Below the pieces are notes generated by a model. The model saw nothing but the letters and a program-made list of their open reading frames with translations, was not told the origin of the DNA and made no database searches. From Agaricus subrufescens (lineage: Eukaryota; Basidiomycota; Agaricomycetes; Agaricales; Agaricaceae), in contig CM057057.1 of the NCBI GenBank assembly GCA_029945375.1, positions 434,001 to 498,000 on the forward strand: a stretch of DNA of 64,000 nt, in the 5' to 3' direction. Position 1 is the stretch's first letter. Each line of letters opens with the position of its first letter. The translations under genes and the position numbers were made by a program. Shown here in pieces: positions 1 to 11,999 of the stretch.

Positions 1-80
1 GTTGTCAGGCGATCAACTAAACACTCTATCCTCCCATTTTGTCTGACGACGCTTGCACGGCACTGCGTGCCCGCGCGTCT

Positions 81-1291
81 ATGTCACATACTCAGGTTGA
101 CAATCCTCAACCTGAAGTTAATGGAGGAAACTTTTGTGATGTAGAGGGGGACGTGAACGAATATCGGCGTGATGACTATTCTGTGCATATGTCCGGACGT
201 GACAATGTGATGACGCATGTCACTCGGCCAGCGATGATTAGTACGCCCTCGGCTAATCCCCGGCCTTGCTTCCAACTCACCATCAATTGGCATAGATGCT
301 GCAGAAGGAAGCCGTGTGACGGTCTACGTTCAAAACTACTCCGGTATGATATCTCGAGTACTCAATCTACTTCCTGCGATGATACCTTCCAACAGGTTTG
401 TCTGGAAACGCCTATCCTTTGCCCGTCGCTCCCTCCCCTAGCGATTCCGGCTATCCGGTGTGCCCACAGTGCGCTCATCGTCAACAGTGCGCTCCTCAGC
501 AACCAAACAACAGGTCATACGTTTCAAACGTGAATCCATCCCCTACCCGTTCGTTCAATGCGCCGTCACCAACATCACCGCCAGCGACTATGCCCGTCCC
601 ACCACCGCCGTTTAATACTCCCTCGTCATCCCCAACAACAAGATTTGCAAGGAAATCCTCCTCAGTACAGATGCCTGTACCAACTCTAGCGACACCCCCA
701 GCGGGAATGCGAATGCCTTCAACTCCGCACAATAACATCTGGAATGCTATTCCCACTACCCCGAACATACCATCATACGTCCCTTCCCAAGAAAGAGCTT
801 CCGATGAAGCAGAACTTAGACCGGCGTTTCATTTATCAATTCCCAGCACTCCTCTCGAGCCTCGTTATTCTCTTTCCAGTAATCGATCACAAGGCCCGGC
901 CCTTTATGCCTCCACCACGCCTCCACCGCCTACCGTCGGTATGAGCTATACACCCCTTCCCACCTCTCCGGAGCAGGTGCCGGCCCACTCCGTTTCAACA
1001 CACCAGCCGTATTCACCCCTATATAACAACCCTCCGGTTTTTTTCAACCAACGCGCAAGACGATCACAGACTGCTCCTATCCAGTGGACCTCTGATCCCG
1101 CCTGTCCTCCCGAGACTGGACTTAGAGCGGTACCTGAGAATGAATTATCCTCAGACGTGGACCTTCCTCCATTTGGACTCTCTCAACGAACCGAAGAGAG
1201 TCAGGATGATCCCTTCGTGTCTGAGGCAAAGCCACCGAAGAACAAGCTTCGAAGAATGTCAGCGATAATCAGGGGTAAGCAACGGAGCTGA
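81..1291 (+). CDS. Proline-rich hypothetical protein A (3 exons, 367 aa)
   Basis: Proposed exons are 81-240, 296-343 and 396-1291. The introns begin GTACGC and GTATGA and end CATAG and AACAG, and the phases add to an exact 367-codon frame. The N-terminal part (about residues 14-50) reads GGNFCDVEGDVNEY followed by HMSGRDNVMTHV, a glycine/asparagine/histidine-rich motif that I associate with N-termini of many Agaricomycete hypothetical proteins. The rest is proline/serine-rich and looks disordered, with one CPQCAHRQQC cluster near residue 85. The C-terminus is basic (KLRRMSAIIRGK). There is no signal peptide or membrane segment and no catalytic domain. It is paralogous to the relic at 31490-31891 plus 39803-40160 and shares architecture with the C-type genes at 3358 and 41329. 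Function is unknown. The frame is well supported; the exact start is less sure. Confidence 0.6.
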
Positions 1292-1700
1292 ACGCATATA
1301 TTCTCTTTTGGGATTTCAGATGCCAGCTTTATTCATGACCACTCATCTATAACTATTATTCTATTGTCATCGTGTTTTCGCAGGTCGTTCTCAGTCGTTT
1401 TCTAGTCGCAGGTCGCTTTTGGGTTTTCTCTAGTTGCAGGTCACTTTCGGACATTCGTTAGTTGCAATTCACTTTTATACATTCTCTAGTCGCAGGTCGT
1501 CCTTTAGTCGTTCTCTTATAATCACACTCACTTTCGAACAGTAGAATCACGTACCTCCTATTCTTGTATATACTTACGTCTGTTTCTTCTATAAATGTCG
1601 GCAAGTCCCATAATACAATTGAATTTCAGTAGTGTTGCTGCCCAAGTCAGCCGACTCGAAAAAATAGAATGAAAAACAAATTTGAACACGAAATCAAAAG
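1292..1700. other. 3' flank of gene A, shared with the 39.8-kb relic
   Basis: No gene is seen. Positions about 1265-1620 align by eye with 39793-40150: both contain GGGGTAAGCAAC, TTTATTCATGA and several spaced CGCAGGTC-type motifs. The homology shows that the duplicated unit extends past the stop codon. Confidence 0.55.
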
Positions 1701-1769
1701 AAGAATAAGACTATCCCTGTTACTTGTACGATGCGTAGATAGAGTAACTTAAAAAGAACAGCGATCAGA

Positions 1770-2005
1770 ATTTCATGTTGTCCGTGATCACAAAAACAGT
1801 CTCTGTCATAGCGGGCGGTCCGAACAGTGCCTACCACCACCACAGTAGTCGTCACAACTTGGTCACAATGGCCTCCTCCATGCCCTCGGCCTTCGTAGCC
1901 ACCAGTATGACGATTATCATATGGTCCAGGATCCTAGAGATGCTTGACTTAGTAGGTGAAAGTGACGCATCAACATGTGGTTTAAACGGGATAGGTGTCC
2001 TTATA
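1770..2005 (-). pseudogene. Strongly decayed relic of the Tra2-like gene 3' exon
   Basis: By eye the segment follows the last exon of the Tra2-like gene (43085-43359), sharing blocks such as TAGTCGTCA, GGCCTCCTCC and GACGATTATCATATGGTC, but with many substitutions and no open frame. It has the same orientation and the same position relative to the proline-rich genes as the other copies. A pairwise alignment is needed to confirm it. Confidence 0.4.
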
Positions 2006-2309
2006 CACGTCTATTGGGGTTAGTAAGTTATCTTGTCACAAGTACGAAAAGCATATCTTTTGAAAAAGGAGAGGTCCTTGTGAAAAGTAAGATTGCGTAC
2101 TCGCTGAGTACTTTTTGCCCTCTTGACCCCTTATAACTTATATCTTGACTTATGGCGCAAAACACCTACTTGATGACATCAGGATGTATAATGCTATGCT
2201 GTAGAATCAGAAAACAGGGGACTGGCAGCCGAGCAATTCGCTATATTAATTGCCCTCGGAGCCTGTAATACTCATGACTAATGATGGAACTCACGTCGCT
2301 CAGTCACAA

Positions 2310-3220
2310 TAGGGGCACCTTGAAGCTTTCCAGCCTGATCTTGTACTACGCCTGACGCTCGTGGCCTAATCAAGTAATGGGAAGAGACTAGCAGGGACAA
2401 GCTCGGAGGTTTTTACCCACACAGATCTCCACACGATACACGCCGTACTAAGTCGAGGCAACTCGAAGTTACCCAGTCCAATCTTGGACTACACCTGATG
2501 CTCGTGGCCTAATGGAGGGAGACTAGCAGGGACCAGCACAGACATTTTTGCCCAACCCTACAAACCACCACACAATAAAAACCATCAGTCGAGGCAACTT
2601 GAAGTCCCCCAGCTCAATCTTGTACTACACTTAACGCTCGTGGCCTAATTTGGCAACGGGGGGAGAGCTCGGAGGCTTTTACCCAACCCTACATATCTCT
2701 ACATGATACACGCCGTACTACGTCGATGCAATCCGAAGTTCCACAGCCCGATGTTGTGCTACACCTGACGCTCGTGGCCTAATCAGGTAACGGGAGGAGA
2801 GCCCGGAGGTTTTTACCTGACCCTACAGATCTCTACATGATACATGCTGTAGTACCTCAATGCAATCCGAAGTTCCTCGGCCCGATCTTGAACTACACCT
2901 GACGTTTGTGACCTAATCAGGTAATAGGAAGCTCGGAGGTTTTTGCCCAACCCTACAGATCTTCAAATGATATACGCCGTAAGTTGAGGCACCTCAGCGT
3001 TCCCCAGCCCGATCTTGTACTACACCTGATGCTCGTGGCCTAATAAGGTAATGGGAGGGGGCTAGCAGGGATCTCGGAGGTTTTTACCCAAGCCTACAGA
3101 TCTCCACACGGTATACGCCATACCAATTCGAGACAATTCGAAGTTTCCCAGCCCAAATTTGTACTATACCTGACGCTCGTAGTCTGATCAGGTAATGGAG
3201 GGAGATTAACCCGGTGTACT
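2310..3220. repeat. Minisatellite array, about 7 copies of a 127-143 bp unit
   Basis: The motif GCTCGTGGCCTAAT or a close variant recurs at 2357, 2500, 2636, 2770, 2904, 3031 and 3174, giving spacings of 143, 136, 134, 134, 127 and 143 bp. Each unit also contains CGGAGGTTTTTACCC, an ACAGATCTCCACA-like block and a YGAAGTTCCCCAG-like block. The array ends about 135 bp before the start of C-type gene C1. A lone fragment of the unit may survive near 21975-22020. Confidence 0.85.
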
Positions 3221-4235
3221 GCCCTCCGCAACTTCGTGATGAACCAGTAATGCTAAAATAATCGTTGTCTTGGTAGTTTATAAGCATCCCCGGAATGTGA
3301 TTTTGTCCATTCCCTACCACAGCAAACCCTCAGTCTCAGTACTAAATTCTAGCCTTCATGGAGGCTAACAATTGCCGAATCCATGGGGAGTGCTCCCAGG
3401 TTATAGGCGACCTCAACACATACCTTCAAAACAATTCAGTCCAGATGGCCGGCAAAGACAACGAGGTAACATATGTTCAAGGGTCCCAGACCAACAACAC
3501 GGTTGGTAAGTACTTCATTCATCGGGTATTGTGATACGAACTTATCATTGCCAGATAACAGTGGAGGCGGCCCAGTAATAATAATCAATCAATACTTTCA
3601 ACCAGATCATTTTGGTACGGCTCCAACAGTAAACGGTATTTACCAATATCGACTTTCAACAGGTCTCGAGAGAAAAACCGTTCATAAACGTCCGTTATCA
3701 AACAAAAAGGAGCATTCGATGGTCCTGTCCCCTCATGGACCGGTTCATATACCACCTCACACTTCTGCGGGTGCGGTATACCAACGACATGCTTCTGTAG
3801 GGTACTCCCCTTTTGCTCGTCCGCAGATACACTCTCACCGGTCTAATTATCAACAGGTGATCTGCCCACCTGATTTTTCAACTACAATTCAAAATTCTAG
3901 AGTGGATGATATTAGACCGTTCTGTATGCCAGCAGTACCGCCACCGGTATTCCTGCCCTCAATTTCTTCACCACTACCAGTTCCAATCTTTGCAACCTCA
4001 CGGACACTAATGCCAGCACCAACATCGACACCAGCACCGGTAGAAATACAAATCCCATCTCTACACGATTTCAGTGCGACTGCTAATCCCACTCATCCAA
4101 CATATCCTTCACGAGGTGGACCCTCCGATGAAACGCATTTTCCATTAAATTCGTCATTGCTACACCAACTTCCCGACCCAAATCAGACTCATGTGCCACT
4201 CCATCGGACTGCAATGCAACGGATCGGAGTTCCAG

Positions 4236-4247
4236 CACTGTGAGACC
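4236..4247 (+). repeat. Left terminal inverted repeat of the CACTA element
   Basis: CACTGTGAGACC is a perfect inverse match to 16500-16511. It is followed by a near-palindrome around GTGTTTTAAACAC. Confidence 0.92.
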
Positions 4248-4438
4248 CCGGCCGGTGTTTTAAACACTGGTAAACAGTGATGTGAGACAATTGATGCGTT
4301 CAGGGTGGTTTTCAATTCCTTCGGTTTATGGCACTGGAAATCATCTAGTTTGGGGCGTTAGAATTTCATTAAGTAAAGGATGGCTTACTCTATGTCTACC
4401 GACAGTTCATCGCGCGGCATCTTACACCACGTTTACTA

Positions 4439-4465
4439 GTGGAATTTTCGGTTGGAAAATTCCAC
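4439..4465. repeat. Perfect 11-bp hairpin near the left end of the transposon
   Basis: GTGGAATTTTC (4439-4449) and GAAAATTCCAC (4455-4465) are perfect inverse repeats around a 5-bp loop (GGTTG). It lies about 200 bp inside the element, where CACTA elements usually carry subterminal transposase-binding motifs. A binding role is inference. Confidence 0.7.
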
Positions 4466-4531
4466 CACGTCATCGGTTGTGGTTGAAACCCGGTCAGAGT
4501 CAATCGGTCTACATTATCTACATGGTTAATT

Positions 4532-6010
4532 CTATTGTCCACTTGGTCCATACGTGTAAGGGCAGCACAAAGTGTTCGATCCGGAAATGCAAGAAAAGTG
4601 TTTATTTATTTGTTGTAGTTGGGAAAGCGCATTAGCATGAAGGGAGTCGTATCGACAATGATCAGGGGGGTGCTGCAAGTAGTAGGGCGCTGCAAGTTGT
4701 ACATGAGCTGTCGAAATCAAAGGTGAGTTCAGGCTCTGTTGTACAGCGCATAGGAATAGAGTCTCTCGGAATTGAAAGGCTTTGATTTGGAAGGGCTTGG
4801 ACGGGGGTAGAGGCAATTTTGAGGCAGAGAAACTTTCTGGGTCGGCTGCATTTGAGAATTTCGAGGACAAAGAGGGATAGCGGCAGTGTATACGGAAGAC
4901 TATGGCGCGGGTAATTACTAGACTTCTTTGACGGTCCGTCGTGCCTTGAAAGCGAGCTGGGCTGCATGAGGTGTAGGGCGTGGAAGGTAGTGTCCGTCTG
5001 AATTGAAGCAATGAGGTGGGGGAGATGGCGGCATTGTATCTTTCTCGGAAGGACTGCGATGCTGAAAGGGCGGTGGGCTACTTTGGGCTTTGGGGATCGG
5101 TTGGGCCTTAGAGGCGGCGGAGAAAGCTCCTGGACGGTCCTGCCCTCCCTCTGATCATCCATCCGGTATCTCTCCTGTCGATTCACATTGACGTCGTCGC
5201 CTACTTTCGCCGTTGTCGCCTACTCTCGCCGTTGTCGCCTACTCTCGCCGTTGTCGCCTACTCTCGCCGTTGTCGCCTACTCTCGTCGTTGTCACCTACT
5301 CTCGCCGTTGTCGCCGACTCTCGCCGTTATCGCCTACTCTCGCCGTTGTTGCTGGATGGGACAGGAGAGATGTGAAGGACGACTTTCGTTGGTGGAAAAG
5401 ATGATAAAAGAGACGCACCTAGAGCCGCAACAGATTCGGTAAGACGAAAGAAGACGGAAAGATCCCAGTGTGAAATGTAGAGCTTTCTAATACTTGAACG
5501 TCAGTGCCGAAGTACAATGACGAAAGACGAGGCGGACCTACAAGACAACCACAGAGAACTCTTTTGAGTATGAAAAGAGAATGCTCTGAAATGGCGTCAG
5601 ATAGGCCTGATTGAGGCCCTAGAGCAGATGGTAAGTTTCTAGTCCAGAGAAAGAATGCGCGAGGACCAACTCAGATAGTCCATCGGATAACTGAATGTCG
5701 CTTGGTTAGAAGACATCAGGTTGAAAACAAATGGCGTACACACATCAAGGACCATCAAACTTGTGCCAAGTTTGAGTGTTTTCTCAATCTTTCGATAGGC
5801 GTCGGTGTTCGCACATGAGAATGTGGAGATGAGACAGTGCGCGTCGAAGTTGAGAGGAGCATTGTTGACAATGTTTTGATTTGTTTGTATTCTACATGGA
5901 TCTGAGTAAAGGCCGACTACTGCCTCCCCGCTGTGTCGTGTCACGACATATCCTGCTCGAGACTGGGTAATGGCAGCAATAAAGATGCTGTCGTTCTCAA
6001 TTATCTAAAC
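4532..6010 (-). other. Transposon interior with uncertain minus-strand ORFs
   Basis: Two overlapping minus-strand frames (4662-5186 and 4532-5011) are open but resemble no family and look fortuitous. A better candidate exon is 5639 to about 6005 (minus). It opens after a plausible acceptor (GGTTTAG), reads IIENDSIFIAAITQSRAGY and continues for about 120 codons to a stop. It may be a fragment of a captured host gene, but I do not recognise it. Confidence 0.3.
5192..5352. repeat. 19-bp tandem repeat, about 8 copies
   Basis: The unit CGCCGTTGTCGCCTACTCT repeats about 8.3 times with a few substitutions (for example CGTCGTTGTCACC and CGCCGTTATCGCC). Since 19 is not a multiple of 3, all frames stay open, which explains the small ORFs across it; I do not treat these as genes. 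It lies about 0.95 kb from the left end of the transposon. Confidence 0.93.
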
Positions 6011-6336
6011 CCTGTCTTCCTCTCTCTCGATTTTCGGAAGCGCGTTTGACGTACTTCACTTTATTCTAGTTCTGGAGTCTGGCTTTCCTGGGTCGAATAA
6101 ACTCTCTCGCATAATCAATCTGTTGCCTGCTACTTGGAAAACCAGCCCTTTTTTCTGGTCTCAGGTGCGTTTGTTGCTTGTTTTTGATGCGGCAGAGCAC
6201 GACTAACTTCCTACTGTGGTGCCACTGGGTGAACACTCACCGGCATGCACGTGTACCCCACGTTGCCAGCACCATTCGGGACCTATCAGGCTGTAAGTAC
6301 TATTTCTGATTCGTACGACCTTCTCCTCAGTTACTC

Positions 6337-9300
6337 ATGACATCTCAAAGTACTGGCAAAGTCATATGCATTTGTGGGTGCAACAAACTAGTTTCATACC
6401 CAACAAGACGAGCGCACGTTTCACGGATGAAAGCAAAGGAGTCAGCGGGTGGGAGTATGGTCGGAAGGAAGCGGCAGGGGTCACTTCTAGCTGGAGACGA
6501 TACCCCCGAATTGCGGTTGAAAAAGAGACATACGAGTTCCGAAATCGATGAAGTGTCCAATGTCGACGATACTCTCCCTGATGAATATGACGCTCGAAGT
6601 CTTGATGATACCCTGCTTGATGAGTATGATTGTCAAATGCCTGACACACGCCCCACATCTCCTGATCGTTCAGTCCTTGTTACTGAAATTAACAACCGTA
6701 CTGTCGTACATCGATGGGGTGGATACTCGGCACACCAAGTTGGTTCTCTTGAGCAGGAGCGAGCTGCTGGTGATCTAGGAGACAATGAGTCCGAAAGGGA
6801 TCCAAATCACGATGACTTAGGCGTTTTCTCAATGGCAGGAACTAACTCTTGGGACAATAGGGGTGAGGATGGAGGTGATAGCGGAGACGATGGAAGCGAT
6901 AGCGGAGACGATGGGACTGTGACTACAGATGGAGAAAGCGAGCCTAGGGACGATGAACAGGAGCCAGGAGAAGACAAAAGTGAGGGTGAGGAAAGAGATG
7001 AAGACACAGAAGATGAACCCGGAGTTGAGGGAGGCGAGGGAGGCGGAGGTGGTGGAGGATCTCAACTGCCCAATGAAGATGTCGCTGCGATCTCACTTTG
7101 GGATCATATCGACGAGGATTATATTCAATTTATGATGACTAGAGGTTCGTTTTTTTTATTTTGCTCATGCCAACTGTTGTTTTACTCATCTCATTGTAGA
7201 TGAGTCTCTGAGCGACACTGACCTCCGTCTGCTCCGAAAATATGTCCTCAAAGTTGAGGATCACTTGACGGAGCGCACTTTCGAAAGGCTTGCAGCCGCT
7301 TTTCTGGATTCCTCCCAAAGCTCACTCAAGTTAACGAAAAAACATGTCCGCCTTCTCTCTGGCTTCTCACCAATACAGTACAGCTGTTGCGTAAACAGCT
7401 GTGTCTGCTATACTGGACCCTATGCAAATCTCACTGAGTGCCCTCACTGCCAGGAGCCCCGATTTGATAATCGGAACAACCCACGCAAGTTTTTCGACTA
7501 CATCCCACTAATTCCACGCCTTCGAGCCATGGTAGCTAATAGTCAACATGCTGAAAAAATGCGCTATCGGGCCAGGTTCGAACACCAGCCTGGTACTGTC
7601 TCCGACATCTTTGATGGACTTCACTACCAGTCGTTGCTGACCCGGGTTGTCCCTGCAAGTGGTGACCAGCCATTCTTCTATTTTTCTGATGAACGTGATA
7701 TTGCTCTGGGACTTTCCACTGATGGATTTGCTCCATTCAAGCGACGCGATAAAACATGTTGGCCCATCATTCTATTCAACTATAATCTCCCCCCAGAAAT
7801 TCGCTTTCAAAAGCAGTTTTGCATAAACGTTGGGACAGTTCCAGGGCCTAAAAAACCATGGGATATGGATTCATTTCTCTGGCCTCTTGTACAGGAGCTA
7901 ATTCAACTCGAAGTTGGAGTCAAGGCTTTTGATGGGATTGGAAAATCTCTTTTTCTACTTCACGCCTATCTTCTTTTGGTGTTTGGTGATATCCCTGCCA
8001 TGGCCCTCATCATGCGTATGAAAGGGTCAAATGGGATCAGCCCCTGTCGTGTATGCAACATCACTGGTATCCATGGTGATACATCTCGAACATATTATGT
8101 CCCCCTCCGACGATTTCCACAATCTGATCCTCCACTATACAATCCGGCCCAACTTCCTATACGTATTCATGATGAGTTGATGGCTCAAGCCAAGGAGGTA
8201 CAGAAAGCAACAACTCGTGTAGCATATGACCACCTTTCAAAACGCTATGGCATCAAAGGCATTCCTATTCTCAGTGCAGTCACTTCAATTTCTTTTCCGG
8301 CATCATTTCCCTTTGACTTCATGCACCTCATATGGGAAAATTTAATTCCCAATCTCATCTTATTCTGGACAGCAAGTTTCAAGGATCTTAATCATGAAGG
8401 GGAATCATATGTCATTTCACCTGTGGATTGGAAAGAAATTGGAGAAAAAACAGCTGCATCAAAATCAACAATTCCTTCAGCGTTTGGTGCACCAGTACCT
8501 AATATTGCCACTCAGCGAGGTCAAATGACTTCTGAAATGTATTCAAACTGGACTCTCTATATTGCTCCAATCGTTTTACTCAACAAATTTCAAAGACCAC
8601 TCTATTACAAGCACTTCATGAATCTTGTGGAGCTTCTCAAAATGTGTCTTGAACTTGAGATTGATGAAGAGATGTTGGACCAAATTGATGGTGGTTTTCA
8701 ATTGTGGGTAGAAGAGTATGAGAGGTAAGCTTGATATTTATAATTATATGAGTAAATTCTAATTTGGAGTAGATTATACTACCATCATCAACCCCACCGA
8801 CTATCAGCTTGTCCACTAACAATACATGCTCTTCTTCATATTGCTTGGGGCATCCGGTCTGCTGGTCCCATTTGGACATACTGGGCCTTTCCCATGGAGC
8901 GGCACTGTAACACTCTTCTTCCTTCTATCAGGAGCAGGCGACATCCATATGCATCCATCAGTTCTTTCGTTATAGCAATGGCACAGCTTGATCAAATTCG
9001 GCTAAAATATAATGCTCACTCAGAGTTATGTCTTAGCCCCAAGGTAGAAAAATATTCAAGAAATGCATTTGTCTCAGATCTATGTAAGTTTCTATCATAT
9101 TTCAATATTCTTGAGCTGAAATTATATTTATAGATCCATCTCACAAGCTGCATCAACCACGAAAGCAAGATGTTATCACAACACAACTCCGTGATAAGCT
9201 TTATGCAGTACTTGCTACTCGGTTTGAAAAACGTAAAGCTGACATTCAAGCTATTGTCAACCTCAATGAACCTATCACACAGTATGGTAGGATAACATGT

Positions 9301-9766
9301 CTTCCACGTGGAGATACTATTGTATGTCATGACATGGTTCAGCGGAGTGAAGACTCAAGAGATGCTACATATATAAAGGTAAAATATCTTTAGTATCAAA
9401 ATCTATCAATTAATCTAAACAACATTTTGATTCTAGTACTATCAGATGGTGGATAAACATGCTCGTCATCGAAATCGAACACCAGAATATGTAAGAAGAA
9501 CATTTTTTGGACAAGCAAAACGTGTTCTTGTCTTGCATCTACCAGCAACACCTCAGTTAGGTCTTTCAACACCTTCAACAATCATTTATGTTGTTGTTGA
9601 AACACTTAAAACACGGGTTGAAAACAATCTTTTTTACTACTCAGAGATGGGACCAGTTGAGCTGGTTGATCTAAATACGGTGCAGTGTCTTATTGGAAGG
9701 GTATGGGATAGAAATCGCTGGAGTATCATTGATAGAAGTAGTGTTGCACCTGTCCACCTTGATTAA
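6337..9766 (+). CDS. Tnp2-type CACTA transposase (5 exons, 1072 aa)
   Basis: Exons are 6337-7144, 7200-8724, 8773-9083, 9134-9378 and 9437-9766. All junctions have GT/AG and the phases add to exactly 1073 codons. The N-terminus has a CICGCNK cysteine motif, followed by an acidic, glycine-rich linker (about residues 75-245) of the kind often seen in these proteins. The core carries Tnp2/Transposase_21 hallmarks: NLTECPHCQEPRF, DIALGLSTDGFAPF with candidate catalytic Asp, LFNYNLPPE, VPGPKKPWDMDSFLWPL, VFGDIPAMALIMRMKGSNG and CRVCNI, then WTYWAFPMERHCNTLLPSI. It should cut the CACTG ends and mobilise the element. There is no stop or frameshift in the model, so the copy could be active. Confidence 0.9.
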
Positions 9767-10340
9767 AGGGTATGCATAATGCACTTAGTTCTTGCTTTTC
9801 CCTGAACATGTAGCTTGAAAGTCTATATGTAATACATTCTGCTTCTTCTGCCTACTCTGTATGAGTTCTCATCTGTGCCTAAGAATTTTTAAACCCTACA
9901 AAATCGGTGACACAGCGATTCGACGATTTCATGAAGTGATCAACAAAGTCACGTGATATCGAACTTAGACATGCCATCGCTCATGTCTTCGTGACTCACG
10001 CATATCTCAACCTGACCTCTTGCCCCCGTTCTATGCCTCCACCAGGGCCTGCTCAGCAAGTCAACTTGTCCATCCATACCTGTTATTCTCCAGTCTATGC
10101 GCTCCACCAAAGCCTAATCGGGGAAGCAGGTTTTCACCCCTACATCAAGATCACCTTCATAACTCGCATGGTCAACAGCCGATTGAGTGCTGGCTGCACT
10201 GTTGACTGCAGTACCCATTCACTAGGCCATCCCAATCAACAATACACCTAATCTGTACGCACACCCAATTCGTTAGTCTAATAATCGGTTTCTGATTATA
10301 GACTCGTTTCTGCATTTGTAGGCTCTACGCAGTTGAAGTG
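9767..10340. other. Region downstream of the transposase, no supported gene
   Basis: Short ORFs at 9991-10251 overlap in several frames and lack recognisable features. This is probably 3' untranslated and spacer DNA of the transposon. Confidence 0.4.
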
Positions 10341-10344
10341 ATAA

Positions 10345-11540
10345 TGTATCATGTATGAAGAGGCACCTTTTGACTCAGTATCATCAGAACTCATGGGCTA
10401 TTACCGCGTTGATCAAAGTGCCCATGAGCAATTGGGAGCGTTGAGCCATTCCCTCGTGATCGCTATCGGCATTCGACGTCTGCAGGAAGAGAGGCAGGAG
10501 CTCATTCGTGAAGAGGAAGGGAGAGAGAGGAGACAAGTGGTACATGAAGTGCCTCACAGACGTACTGACGCCGATCGACCGGCTGCTCAACAAACTCGAA
10601 GACCTTGAAAAGTATGTTTATTTACTTTCCTTTGGCACGAAACCGCTCAGACTGACGGTCATGTAGTGATAACTTTGCTACATCATACTGCCACCCTCTA
10701 ATTCAACCTCGCCGAATCTTCAATGCTCGCATCATGCAGATCGGATTGTACAATCACCCTCTACGATGACCGTACATCCAAAGCCGAGCGATGAGTGATC
10801 ATGAAATCTTAAGCAACATCGCTCTCCTCCGGGTGCAACTGGCCGCGATGAAACTTATCTCGCTGTTAGGTCTACAAGACTGCCCAGAGATGGAGGCGGT
10901 AGGCAGACGAGAACAACGGAAAGAGGGAGGGAATGATACGGCTCCAGGTAGACTGCATTGCTTTACTCTCACACACAATCCCTGACCCTTTTTCTTCCTA
11001 TAGCGGTAGCAAGGCTAACATTATCAAGTCGGAGAAACGTCGCCTTGCCACCAAGTTCCTGTTCGAGTCAACGCCGTCAATTTACTCCGCGTCAGCACAC
11101 AACTTTGAGCGCAACGGTGCTGTCACCGCCGTCTACTCTGGAATATGCAACTTTCACTCTGTTACATCCCAAGAAGCGTTCGAGGTGAAGGAAGTACTCA
11201 AATGCGTCTTCAAACGAGATGCGGCGGCAGCAAACAAAGGATATGAGTACGCGGCTAACAACGATGACGCGTCGCTACTCGATTGTGGATGCCCGAACGT
11301 AGTCGAGCCAATGGGTTTCTCACCTCCCGAGAACCCAGGGAATACCAGCGCTGTGGACTCAGATATTAGCGAAACTGGAGGTGATGGAAAAGTTGGTTTT
11401 GTGGTTGTACTGTATTCGGGAGATAGGAAGGAGGGGTCTTGTTTGGCCTGGAGGAAACACTGCTTGCCCTGCCTGGGCCAAGCCTTCGGCGCGTGTCCTT
11501 CTGCCTACGCTAGCACGACCGCTCTCGCCTCAGATTGAGT
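10345..11540 (+). pseudogene. Captured gene-like exons of unknown origin inside the transposon
   Basis: Coding-like pieces occur in changing frames. One stretch near 10540-10614 reads KWYMKCLTDVLTPIDRLL and meets a donor (GTATGT). After an intron ending CATGTAG it continues NDNFATSYCHPLIQPRRIF and then stops near 10768. A second piece, 10791 to about 10947 (SNIALLRVQLAAMKLIS), is followed by an intron-like stretch ending TTCCTATAG and an open segment that starts SKANIIKSEKRRLATKFLF and continues past residue 100. The parts cannot be joined into one clean gene. I infer fragments of one or two host genes, origin unrecognised. Confidence 0.4.
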
Positions 11541-11999
11541 TGGGGTTGCAGGTGCAGCGAGCGCCAGCATCTCCGTCTTTTTGCAAACTATCACTACCTT
11601 AGTCATTATGACCCCGCTGCTGCCTGCCAGCAAGTCGGTCGCGATGACGACGCCCTTCATTTGCCATTGCTGCCCGTCAGCAGGTTGATTGTGATGACGC
11701 TTCTCGTTTTGTCTGCCCTACCATCCTCCGGTCATTCAACTACCCACTCTGCAAAACACGACCAGCCAACCTCGCTCCCCTGGCCAACTTTGCATCAACT
11801 TCGCCGATAAGCGGCCGCAACACTTGGTCCAACTGCGGTTGACTGAAGCCCATATCAACGAATAGATCATCGAAGGTATCTCGCACCCATCTCGCACCTC
11901 ATCCCCAGTATCCCCTACCTCAACGTCGCCAAATTCATTCGACTGTTACGAATCATCCAGCTGGATTGAATGTTCGCACATCGTAGCCCGCTACTCGCA

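Noticed and set aside
2310..3220. CRISPR-like array
   Set aside because: Units are 127-143 bp with similar sequence throughout and no short repeat/unique spacer pattern; the genome is eukaryotic.
4532..5186. Minus-strand ORFs of 159 and 174 codons in two frames
   Set aside because: They overlap each other, have no recognisable motif and no consistent splice extension; listed only as uncertain.
5188..5442. Two overlapping plus-strand ORFs with repeated SPTLAVVAYSRRC-type peptides
   Set aside because: They are by-products of the 19-bp tandem repeat, which keeps all frames open and cycles through them every 57 bp.
6219..6290. CACTGGGTGAACACTC as a transposon end close to the Tnp2 gene
   Set aside because: No inverse partner or target duplication was found; the true ends are at 4236 and 16511.
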